NCBI RefSeq assembly: GCF_002891295.1
Contig: NZ_LGUI01000002.1
Coordinates: 124,001-188,000 of the forward strand
Length of the DNA stretch: 64,000 nt
Direction of reading: 5' to 3'
Source of the DNA: Streptomyces eurocidicus
GTDB lineage: Bacteria > Actinomycetota > Actinomycetes > Streptomycetales > Streptomycetaceae
Each line of letters starts with the position of its first letter. Position 1 is the stretch's first letter. This document shows, piece by piece, positions 40,811 to 47,914 of the stretch. Under the pieces are notes generated by a model that was not told where the DNA came from, searched no databases, and saw only the letters and a list, made by a program, of their open reading frames with translations. The translations under genes were made by a program, and so were the position numbers.

Positions 40811-40819
40811 TCCCGCCCC

Positions 40820-42613
40820 ATGGACTACGCGGCGCTCAAGGCGTTCAAGAAGTCGGAGTACACGGAAGCGGCGGACTCCTACCGCGCCACCGGTGACATG
40901 GCCGACCAGGCCAAGGCCGGCATAGAGAACCAGATCACCGCCTCGATGCGGAAGACCCTGCAGGGCGTGGCCGTCGACGCGGCCCTGTTCCAGCTCAGGG
41001 AACTGGCGAAGAACTTCCACTACGCCCAGGTCGAGTGCGGCCTGGTCAGCACCGCGCTGAACGCCTTCGCCTGGGACGTCGACGCGGCGAAGCAGAAGCT
41101 CGACCGGGCGGTCGAGGACGCGGAGTCCAGGAAGTTCACGGTGGGTGCCGACGGCTCCGTCAGCTACCCGGAAGGCGGCGAGAAGACCGACGGCAAGACG
41201 CCGAAGGGCGGCACCGCGAAGGGCACCACGGACGCGACGGCCCGCGCGATCAACCGCCAGGCCGCGAACTTCGACCCCAACCCCCACTTCCCCGTCGCCC
41301 AGGAGTGCGCCGACCGGATAGCCGAGGCCCTCAAGGAAGCCACCGAGGCCGACGAGAAGTGGGCCCCGAAGCTGCGCTCCCTGCGGGCCGACGACGACCT
41401 GACGGTCTCCGAAAGCGACTGGGTGGACGCCCAGGCGGACATGGGCCGGGTCGGCGAGGGCGCGAAGTCCTACCTGGACCACATCAAGGCCCCGCCCAAG
41501 GACGGCGACCCGGAGGCCAACGCGGACTGGTGGAAGAAGCTCTCGGACCGGGAGAAGTCCGCCTACCTCGCGGTGCACCCGGCCGCTGTCGGCGCGCTGA
41601 ACGGCCTGCCCGCGGAGGTGCGTGACGAGGCCAACCGTACGGTGCTGGACGAGAAGAAGGCCCAGTACCGTCAGCGGCTGGACGCGATACCGAAGGAACC
41701 CGAAAGGTTCATCATCTTCCGCGACAGCGTGAAGACCAATGCCGACTGGGTGAAGTGGAACAGCAAGTACGGGGACGAGCGCGAGCAGCTGCGCGAGGCG
41801 CTGAAGGGGATGGACGCCATCCAGAAGCGTCTCGACAATACCGGCGGCAGGACGAACGTACCCGAGGCGTACCTGCTGGCCTTCCACCCCGAGAAGGACG
41901 GCCGGGTCGTCCTGGCGAACGGCAACCCCGACACCGCCGACCACACGGCCATCTACGTGCCGGGCACGAAGACGCACCTGGGCAGCATCGAGGGTGACCT
42001 CAACCGTGGGGTGAAGCTGTGGCGGGCCAGCGACTCCCTCGGCGCCAGCTCCAAGATCTCGACCATCACCTGGTTCGACTACGACGCCCCGGATGCCCTC
42101 GCCAACGCCACGAAAGACCATTACGCGGAGAAGGGCGGCCCCGATCTGCGGGAATACCTCGACGGCAACAAGGCCGCCCACCAGTCGGCCACGGGGAGCA
42201 CCGCACACACCACGATCATCGGTCACAGCTACGGCAGCACCGTCATCGGTGACGGCGCGAAGTCCGGCCACTGGCCGGAAGGCCCGCTGGCCGTCGACGA
42301 CGTGATCGCGGCGGGCAGCCCCGGCATGCAGGCCCGGCGCGCCGCCGACCTCGGCATCAAGCCGGGCCATATGTGGGCGGAGAAGGCCGACAACTACGAC
42401 GACTGGTTCGTCCGCGAGGGCGGCCGGAACGTGGGACTCGGAGGCGACCGTGTCATCCCCACCGACAAGGAGTTCGGCGCACAGGTGATGAAGTCCGACG
42501 CCCCCGACCACGGCGGCTACTGGAACATGGACGATGACGGGAAGCCCTCTGTAAGCCTGCAGAACCAGGCGCGGGTCATCGTCGGTGAGTACGGAGAGGT
42601 GACACTTGAGTGA
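40820..42613 (+). CDS. Alpha/beta hydrolase with DUF1023 domain
   Basis: A 597-residue protein. The N-terminal 330 residues are helical and polar. The C-terminal DUF1023 alpha/beta-hydrolase region starts near DHTAIYVPGTKTHL, with ITWFDYDAPDAL and the nucleophile elbow TTIIGHSYGSTV. Downstream are VDDVIAAGSPGM and a late His in DAPDHGGYW. DUF1023 proteins are common actinomycete hydrolases of unknown substrate, often encoded after a small helical protein as here. No signal peptide is visible. The end overlaps the lipoprotein start by 8 bp. Confidence 0.85.
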   Translation: MDYAALKAFKKSEYTEAADSYRATGDMADQAKAGIENQITASMRKTLQGVAVDAALFQLRELAKNFHYAQVECGLVSTALNAFAWDVDAAKQKLDRAVEDAESRKFTVGADGSVSYPEGGEKTDGKTPKGGTAKGTTDATARAINRQAANFDPNPHFPVAQECADRIAEALKEATEADEKWAPKLRSLRADDDLTVSESDWVDAQADMGRVGEGAKSYLDHIKAPPKDGDPEANADWWKKLSDREKSAYLAVHPAAVGALNGLPAEVRDEANRTVLDEKKAQYRQRLDAIPKEPERFIIFRDSVKTNADWVKWNSKYGDEREQLREALKGMDAIQKRLDNTGGRTNVPEAYLLAFHPEKDGRVVLANGNPDTADHTAIYVPGTKTHLGSIEGDLNRGVKLWRASDSLGASSKISTITWFDYDAPDALANATKDHYAEKGGPDLREYLDGNKAAHQSATGSTAHTTIIGHSYGSTVIGDGAKSGHWPEGPLAVDDVIAAGSPGMQARRAADLGIKPGHMWAEKADNYDDWFVREGGRNVGLGGDRVIPTDKEFGAQVMKSDAPDHGGYWNMDDDGKPSVSLQNQARVIVGEYGEVTLE

Positions 42614-43184
42614 GCAACGCTCCGGGCCGGTGACCACGGCCCGACGGTTCTCCCTGCCGGCCACCGCCCTGGCGGCCGCACTGATTCTGACGGGATGTTC
42701 ACTGGTGAGCAGCGACAGCGACAAGCTCGGCTATGAGCCGGAAGTGCGCGCGGTCAGGCCGGCCGAGGACGAGGTCAACGCGATCTCCAGTCAGTTGCTC
42801 GACTGGATGGGCGTCAAAGGCAAGGTCACCGAATCAGGAGCGATGGCCGGTACCTGTGACGCCGTGGACCCGGACTTCCAGACGCACTATTCCGTGGAGC
42901 ACCCCTGGTCCGTCTACGACCTGACGTCCGGTACGTTCGAGCAGGCCATGCAGAACCTCCGCGAGAAACTGCCGCGGAACGGCTGGGAGATCACCAGGGA
43001 CGGTCTGACGAAGTCCCAGGCGCGGAATCCCGAGATCGTGGCGGTCAACCGCAAGACGCACCACGGGGTCCACATCGAGTGGACCAGGAGCCGGTCCGGG
43101 AAACTGCCGAAGCTGATCACGGTCGACGTCGGCTCCCGCTGCTACAAGGCCCCCGAGGGAACGAAGCTCGGCCGAGCGTCCTGA
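42606..43184 (+). CDS. Putative lipoprotein
   Basis: A 192-residue protein with a lipoprotein signal: basic N-terminus, hydrophobic LPATALAAALILTGC and lipobox LTGC (Cys about residue 31). The mature part is a small alpha/beta domain with VYDLTSGTFEQAMQNLREKLPRNGWEI. It starts at TTG 42606, overlapping the hydrolase stop, so it is translationally coupled. It probably works with the DUF1023 hydrolase at the membrane. Its stop abuts the stop of the converging cupin gene with no base between. Confidence 0.75.
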   Translation: MSEQRSGPVTTARRFSLPATALAAALILTGCSLVSSDSDKLGYEPEVRAVRPAEDEVNAISSQLLDWMGVKGKVTESGAMAGTCDAVDPDFQTHYSVEHPWSVYDLTSGTFEQAMQNLREKLPRNGWEITRDGLTKSQARNPEIVAVNRKTHHGVHIEWTRSRSGKLPKLITVDVGSRCYKAPEGTKLGRAS

Positions 43185-44078
43185 CTAGCGGTCCCAGTTC
43201 CGCGCGTTCTGGGCGAGGACGCTCCGCAGGACGCGCCAGGAGAGGTCCGAGTACGTCATGAACTGCTTCTTCTCGTGCGTGACCTCGTCGATGTAGTCGA
43301 AGGCGTCCCGCGAATGAGAGTCGCCGACCGCCACGCTCAGCTCGTCCTCGTTGAGGTAGACGTGGAAGCTGGCGCCGAAGTCGCCGGTGTCGTTGAGGAT
43401 CAGGTTGCCGTTGGGGCCGTAGGTGGGGTTGGGGCCGGCGTTCAGGGGGCAGTACACCTTGTGCACCGCGTAGGTGTCCTTGGTGAGCCAGGCGCACACC
43501 CCCGGGGTCAGTGTGACCAGGCCGCGCTTCTCCGCGTTCCAGTCCAGGGTGGCGTAGGACATCACGTCGAGCTGTCCGGCGATGCAGTAGACGATGCCGG
43601 TGGTGTCGCCGTGCGAGTGCATCGGCGAGTAGTGCTGGGCGGGCCAGATCTCCAGCACCACCGGTGAGCCGTAGTCGCCGTCGTGGGTCACCTCGTACCC
43701 GTGCGCCTGGGCGAGGTCGTCGTAGTCGCCCTTGCCCGTACAGGCCACCCGGATGTACGGCGGGTGGCTGGGGTCGTCCTGCAGCTTCTTGAGCAGGATC
43801 TGGCGTAACAGCGGCACCTTTCCGGCCGTCTCCGGGGCCAGGAGCTGGCGGATGCCCTCGATCTCCCAGGTCGTGAACCGGATGTCCGCCGCCTTGCGGG
43901 CCAGTTCCATGACCGCGGGCGGCACCATGAGCTGGCGCGCGTACTCGTCGAACGTCGTCGCCTGGGTGATGGCCAGTGAGGGGGAGATCTTCTCGGCGGC
44001 GAGGCGTAGCTGCGTCTCCTGTTCCTTCGTGATGTAGAACGGGGGGCCGGGCCGGGGGTCCTTCTTCTGCTCCGTCAT
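43185..44078 (-). CDS. Cupin protein (cysteine-dioxygenase-like)
   Basis: A 297-residue protein. The C-terminal half contains a metal-binding cupin: [23 protein letters not shown] (HxH and a later Glu or Cys) and [10 protein letters not shown], resembling type I cysteine dioxygenase, a mononuclear iron thiol dioxygenase. The N-terminal 120 residues are helical ([21 protein letters not shown]). ATG 44078 follows GGGAGGG; the frame remains open to 44327 with Pro/Arg-rich shadow sequence. The substrate is uncertain. It is divergent from the 2'-5' RNA ligase-like gene. Confidence 0.7.
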   Translation of the reverse strand: MTEQKKDPRPGPPFYITKEQETQLRLAAEKISPSLAITQATTFDEYARQLMVPPAVMELARKAADIRFTTWEIEGIRQLLAPETAGKVPLLRQILLKKLQDDPSHPPYIRVACTGKGDYDDLAQAHGYEVTHDGDYGSPVVLEIWPAQHYSPMHSHGDTTGIVYCIAGQLDVMSYATLDWNAEKRGLVTLTPGVCAWLTKDTYAVHKVYCPLNAGPNPTYGPNGNLILNDTGDFGASFHVYLNEDELSVAVGDSHSRDAFDYIDEVTHEKKQFMTYSDLSWRVLRSVLAQNARNWDR

Positions 44079-44140
44079 GCGGGGGACCCTCCCACCGCCT
44101 CCCGCGCCCTGGAAAGAGCGCCCCCGCGGGATCCGGCCAG

Positions 44141-44833
44141 GTGGCTTCCCCGTACGGCTCCGGTCGTGTGGTGGCCGGGAGCCTCGCTGGCGTGGTGCTG
44201 GTGCGACGGGGGCGCGGTCCGGAACATGGCGGTGTGGAAGGGAACCGGGTTTTCGGCGGCGCCGAGCCGGTGGACGTGTGCGAGGTGGCGCCCACGGCAC
44301 GGACGGCGGTGGCGTGGCTGCCGCCACGGGAGCTCTGGCCGGCGATCCAGGACATCCGCTGGGAGCACGATCCGCAGGTACGGCGGTGGCCGCCGCATGT
44401 GAATCTGCTGTTCGGCTTCGTACCGGAGGCGGAGTTCGCGGGGGTTCTGCCGCTGCTCTCCGCCGGGGCCGGGGAAAGCGCGGCGTTCCCGGCGCGGCTG
44501 GCCGGCGTGCGGTACTTCCGGCACCGGCACCACGCGACGGTCTGGCTCGATCCGGCGGCTGCGGGCCTGGCCCCGTGGACCCGTCTCCATGGGGCGCTGG
44601 CGTCCCGCTTCCCGCTCTGCCGCGGGCGCTCCGGCCGCTTCACCCCGCATCTGTCGCTCGGCCGCACCAGGGAACCGCGGCGGCTGGCCGCCGAGTGCGC
44701 CGCCCGGCTCGGCGCGCTGCCGGCCGTGGTCGAGGAGGTGGTCCTGCTCTCGCGGCGCGACGACGGGCCCATGCGGCCCCGCGCGGTGATCACGCTGGGC
44801 ACGGGCGAGATCCGCCGGCCGCCGGAGGACTAG
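44141..44833 (+). CDS. 2'-5' RNA ligase family (2H phosphoesterase) protein
   Basis: Up to 230 residues with the two signature histidine motifs of the 2H phosphoesterase superfamily: [11 protein letters not shown] and [18 protein letters not shown] and RWEHDP (near residue 75) fit the first strand region. Members ligate or cleave 2',5'- or cyclic phosphodiesters, but cellular roles in bacteria are mostly unknown. The start is not settled: 44141 gives the longest frame; GTG 44234 is an alternative that leaves more room for the divergent promoters. Confidence 0.72.
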   Translation: MASPYGSGRVVAGSLAGVVLVRRGRGPEHGGVEGNRVFGGAEPVDVCEVAPTARTAVAWLPPRELWPAIQDIRWEHDPQVRRWPPHVNLLFGFVPEAEFAGVLPLLSAGAGESAAFPARLAGVRYFRHRHHATVWLDPAAAGLAPWTRLHGALASRFPLCRGRSGRFTPHLSLGRTREPRRLAAECAARLGALPAVVEEVVLLSRRDDGPMRPRAVITLGTGEIRRPPED

Positions 44834-44850
44834 CGCGGGACCGCGCCGAC

Positions 44851-44893
44851 GTTCCGTGCGGCGCCCGGACGGACGGAGCGGGCCGCACGGAAC
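44851..44893. terminator. Terminator between 2H gene and lanthipeptide operon
   Basis: 12-bp perfect stem GTTCCGTGCGGC with complement and a 19-nt loop, 14 bp downstream of the precursor gene stop. It would serve both converging transcripts. Confidence 0.7.
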
Positions 44894-44906
44894 GGGTGTG
44901 CCGGGA

Positions 44907-45041
44907 CTAGTGACAGCGCGGCGGCTCGGTGCAGCCGTCCGTGCGGTCCGTGGTGAAGATGGTGTCGCAGCACATCACCGGGTCCAGCGACTGCTCATCC
45001 GTCTCGGGGAGTTCCTGGAGTTCGAGGACGTTGTTCTCCAT
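44907..45041 (-). CDS. lanA: Class IV lanthipeptide precursor peptide
   Basis: A 44-residue peptide directly downstream of lanL. AAGGAG precedes ATG 45041. The leader (MENNVLELQELPETDEQSLD) is acidic and carries VLELQ, like the LxLQ recognition helix of class III/IV leaders. The core begins near PVMCC and holds Cys 24, 25, 37 and 43 with Thr 27, 30, 31, 34 and 38, the residues needed for lanthionine or labionin rings. The C-terminus is EPPRCH. The gene's first 47 bases overlap the lanL end in another frame, implying coupled translation. The cleavage site is not determined; a new core is likely. Confidence 0.85.
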   Translation of the reverse strand: MENNVLELQELPETDEQSLDPVMCCDTIFTTDRTDGCTEPPRCH

Positions 45042-47700
45042 CGGTGCGTCTCTCCTTCGTGAGGGTTCCGGCCGGTCGGTCGACCAGCCATGACCTGCCT
45101 CCGCCGTGTTCGAGGCGCAGCAGGAGATCCAGGACGCCGGCCAGACCGACGTGGTACCCCGCGCTCACGTCACGCAGGGTCTCGTCGGGCACCAGCAGGC
45201 GGCCGTCGCGCCGCACCGCCCGGGCGTACAGGCAGGCGGCGACCTCGCCCGCCTGACGGCGGTAGCGCTCTTCGCCCGTGGCGTCGGCGAGGTCGAGCAG
45301 CAACTGGGCGTTGCCGGCGGCGCCGTGGCACGCGGCGGTTCCCGCCCGGCAGCGGTCCCGGTACACCAGGCGCGCCGCGCGTTCGGCGTACGCGCGGAAC
45401 GGCGCGTGGCCGGTGGCGGTCCACAGCCGGACGAGGAAGGTGCCGACGCCCGAGGCGCCGTGACACCAGAAGTTCAGGTCGGTCCGTTCGTCCTCGCCCG
45501 GGCCCTTGGGCCAGGCGGCGGCGTCGCCCCGGGGCTCGGCCACGGCGCACAGGGTGTGCCCGGCCCCGGTCGCGAGCTCGACGAGGTCCGGGCGCCCCAG
45601 GTCACGGCCCGCGGCGAGGAGGAAGGCGGCGATACCGGCGAGGCCGTGCCCGAAGCCGTACAGGGTGGCCCCGGCGAGCTCCCGCCGCGGTCCGCCGGCG
45701 CTCGTGGTGAGACGGCGGAGGTCGTCGGCGCACCGTGCCGCGCGGTCGGCGAACCGGTGGTCGCCCGTCGCGTGCCACAGGTGCAACTGGGCCAGCCCGG
45801 CGCCGGCGAGGCCGTGACAGACATCGGGGTTGCGCGAGGCCGGCGGGATGCGCAGGGCGTACGCCTCGGTCCGTGCCGCCAGCTCCTCGTCGCCGAGCGT
45901 CCGCGCCGCGTCGTGGAGGGCCCACGCCGCGCCGGAGCGGCCGAAGTACAGGCCCGGCAGGATCCTGCCGGGCAGGGCGAGGCGCCCGTCCAGCCACCGG
46001 GCGGCCGTCCGCAGCAGCGGCTCGGCGGCGGTCTCACCGGACCGGACCGCCCGTGTGAGGACGCCCAGCACCCCGGCCGCGCCCAGTTGTACGTTGCAGG
46101 GGTCGGTGGCGGGCGCCGAACGCGGCTTCGGCCACAGGTGTTCGCCGTCGGGGTCGGCCGTGGCCGCGAGGTGGGCCAGGCCGTCGGACAGCAGCCTGCC
46201 GAGCGCGCCCGGCGGCGGCTGGGGCCCCGCCGACACCGGCCTTCCCACCGGCTCCCCGCGCAGGAAGGCGGCGGCCTTCTCCAGCGGCCAGCGGCCGGGG
46301 CCGTCGGCCGTGAGCCCGAGGACCAGGGGCGCGAGCGCCCGTAGCGCGGGTGCGGCCGGCGCCGCGGTGTCGACCAGCGCCGCGATCCGGTCGCCGGCCG
46401 GGCGGCGGGGCGGGGAGTCGTCGGCGAGCAGCGGGACGATGCCGGTGGTCGCGTACAGGAGGGTGGCCCCCAGGCTGTAGCAGTCCACCTCCGGGCCGGG
46501 GGCGGGCGGCGGCCCGTCCCCCTGCCGGTCGGGGCCGTCGAGGTATTCCGGGGCGGTGAAGCCGGGGGTGCCCACGACATGGGCCCGCTCGGCCACGCGC
46601 ACCGCGCATTCGAGGTCGACCAGTACGGGCCTGTCGCCGGGGGCCATCACGACGTTGCCGGGCTTGAGGTCGCGCAGGACGAACCCGGCCGAGTGCGCCA
46701 GGCCGGTCAGCCGGGTGAGTCCGCGTGCCAGCGACCACGCCACCGGGACGGGGATCAGGCCCTCGGGGTGGCGGGTGACGCGGCCGGTGGTCCACCGCTG
46801 CAGGCTGTCGCCGTCGATCAGGTCCTCCACCAGGAAGACATGGCCGCCGGCCTCGAACACCTCGCGCACCGCCGGGGCGATGCCGAGAGGGGCGAGCCGG
46901 GTCAGGACGTCCGCCTCGTACCGCAGCCAGTGCCTGGCGTCCTTCCCGTCCGTGATGGCCCCGATGTGCGGGCGGGCCTCCTTGATCAGGACGTCGTCGC
47001 CGGTCCGCCGGTCCCGCGCGCGGTAGACGCCACCGCGGTTGGAGTGCCGGATCGCCTCGCGGACCTCGAAGCGCCCGGCGAGGAGGACGGGGTCGCCACG
47101 GCGGCGGCCGGACGGGGCGGCCGCGGGCGGCGGGAACGGCGGACGGGCCCAAGGGGGCGGTGAGAACCAGGGGTTGCGCTCGTCCGCGACGAACGTTCCG
47201 TCCGGCGCTTGGAGGCGTCCTTCGTAGAGGCCCTCGTCGTTGAGCTCCGGGGGGCGCGCGAAGCAGCCGTAGCGGTAGTGGACGACGCTGTCCGGCAGAT
47301 AGCGGCGGTCCGAGAGGATCGCCGGGCCCGCGAGCCCGAGGGTGGCCGTGTGGAGCTCCGCGGCCAGGACGCGCGCCCGGTCGTCGTCCGGGGGGTAGGC
47401 GGTGAGGAACTTGCCGGACTGCGCGCGGGGTGCCCGCACCGAGGTCAGCTCGGCCGTGATCCGCGGGGAGACGGCGCACTTGAACGCGCACGCGTGCGCC
47501 GCCAGGACGGGGACCGCCCTCCGGAGGACGTCGGCCGCGGAGGCGGGGGTCGCGGACAGATGAAGCTTCCAGCCCTGCTGACGGAGCGTATGGCGCGGCG
47601 GCGTGACCATGCACCACGTCTCGCCGTCGCTGAGTGTCCAGCCCCCGGCCGGACCCTCCCCCAACTTGCTTCTGACGATGGCCTGATAGCTCTCCGTCAC
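44995..47700 (-). CDS. lanL: Class IV lanthipeptide synthetase LanL
   Basis: A 901-residue three-domain enzyme that phosphorylates, eliminates and cyclises the precursor. The N-terminal lyase-like region spans about residues 1-210. The kinase spans about 215-490, with HSNRGGVYRARDR, VLIKEARPHIG (Lys), FVLRDLKPGNVVM and VLVDLECAVR. The LanC-type cyclase spans about 540-880. It retains zinc-ligand signatures FWCHGASGVG and ACHGAAGNAQ, which separates class IV LanL from zinc-less class III LanKC. GTG 47700 is preferred to the open frame up to 47841. The 3' end overlaps lanA by 47 bp. Confidence 0.92.
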   Translation of the reverse strand: MTESYQAIVRSKLGEGPAGGWTLSDGETWCMVTPPRHTLRQQGWKLHLSATPASAADVLRRAVPVLAAHACAFKCAVSPRITAELTSVRAPRAQSGKFLTAYPPDDDRARVLAAELHTATLGLAGPAILSDRRYLPDSVVHYRYGCFARPPELNDEGLYEGRLQAPDGTFVADERNPWFSPPPWARPPFPPPAAAPSGRRRGDPVLLAGRFEVREAIRHSNRGGVYRARDRRTGDDVLIKEARPHIGAITDGKDARHWLRYEADVLTRLAPLGIAPAVREVFEAGGHVFLVEDLIDGDSLQRWTTGRVTRHPEGLIPVPVAWSLARGLTRLTGLAHSAGFVLRDLKPGNVVMAPGDRPVLVDLECAVRVAERAHVVGTPGFTAPEYLDGPDRQGDGPPPAPGPEVDCYSLGATLLYATTGIVPLLADDSPPRRPAGDRIAALVDTAAPAAPALRALAPLVLGLTADGPGRWPLEKAAAFLRGEPVGRPVSAGPQPPPGALGRLLSDGLAHLAATADPDGEHLWPKPRSAPATDPCNVQLGAAGVLGVLTRAVRSGETAAEPLLRTAARWLDGRLALPGRILPGLYFGRSGAAWALHDAARTLGDEELAARTEAYALRIPPASRNPDVCHGLAGAGLAQLHLWHATGDHRFADRAARCADDLRRLTTSAGGPRRELAGATLYGFGHGLAGIAAFLLAAGRDLGRPDLVELATGAGHTLCAVAEPRGDAAAWPKGPGEDERTDLNFWCHGASGVGTFLVRLWTATGHAPFRAYAERAARLVYRDRCRAGTAACHGAAGNAQLLLDLADATGEERYRRQAGEVAACLYARAVRRDGRLLVPDETLRDVSAGYHVGLAGVLDLLLRLEHGGGRSWLVDRPAGTLTKERRTDGEQRPRTPGTPRDG

Positions 47701-47914
47701 CGGGTCAGCATGGCACGCCGGGAGGGGGTGAGGAACCCGTTCCGGGCAGTGGGGTGTGAGGCGGCCGCCGCGTTGCACGCCCGCCCGAGGCCGAAAGCCG
47801 ACCACGGGCGTGTTCCCGCCATTGATGAGGCGCCGTGGCACCCGTTTCCATTGGCCTGACCGATGTTCCTGCTGTCAGGCGTGTGCCGTGAGGCGCACCG
47901 TGGAGGGGGATAGC

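Noticed and set aside
44995..45041. Shorter LanL ending before lanA
   Set aside because: No stop occurs in the lanL frame before 44997; the 47-bp overlap is real in the sequence given.
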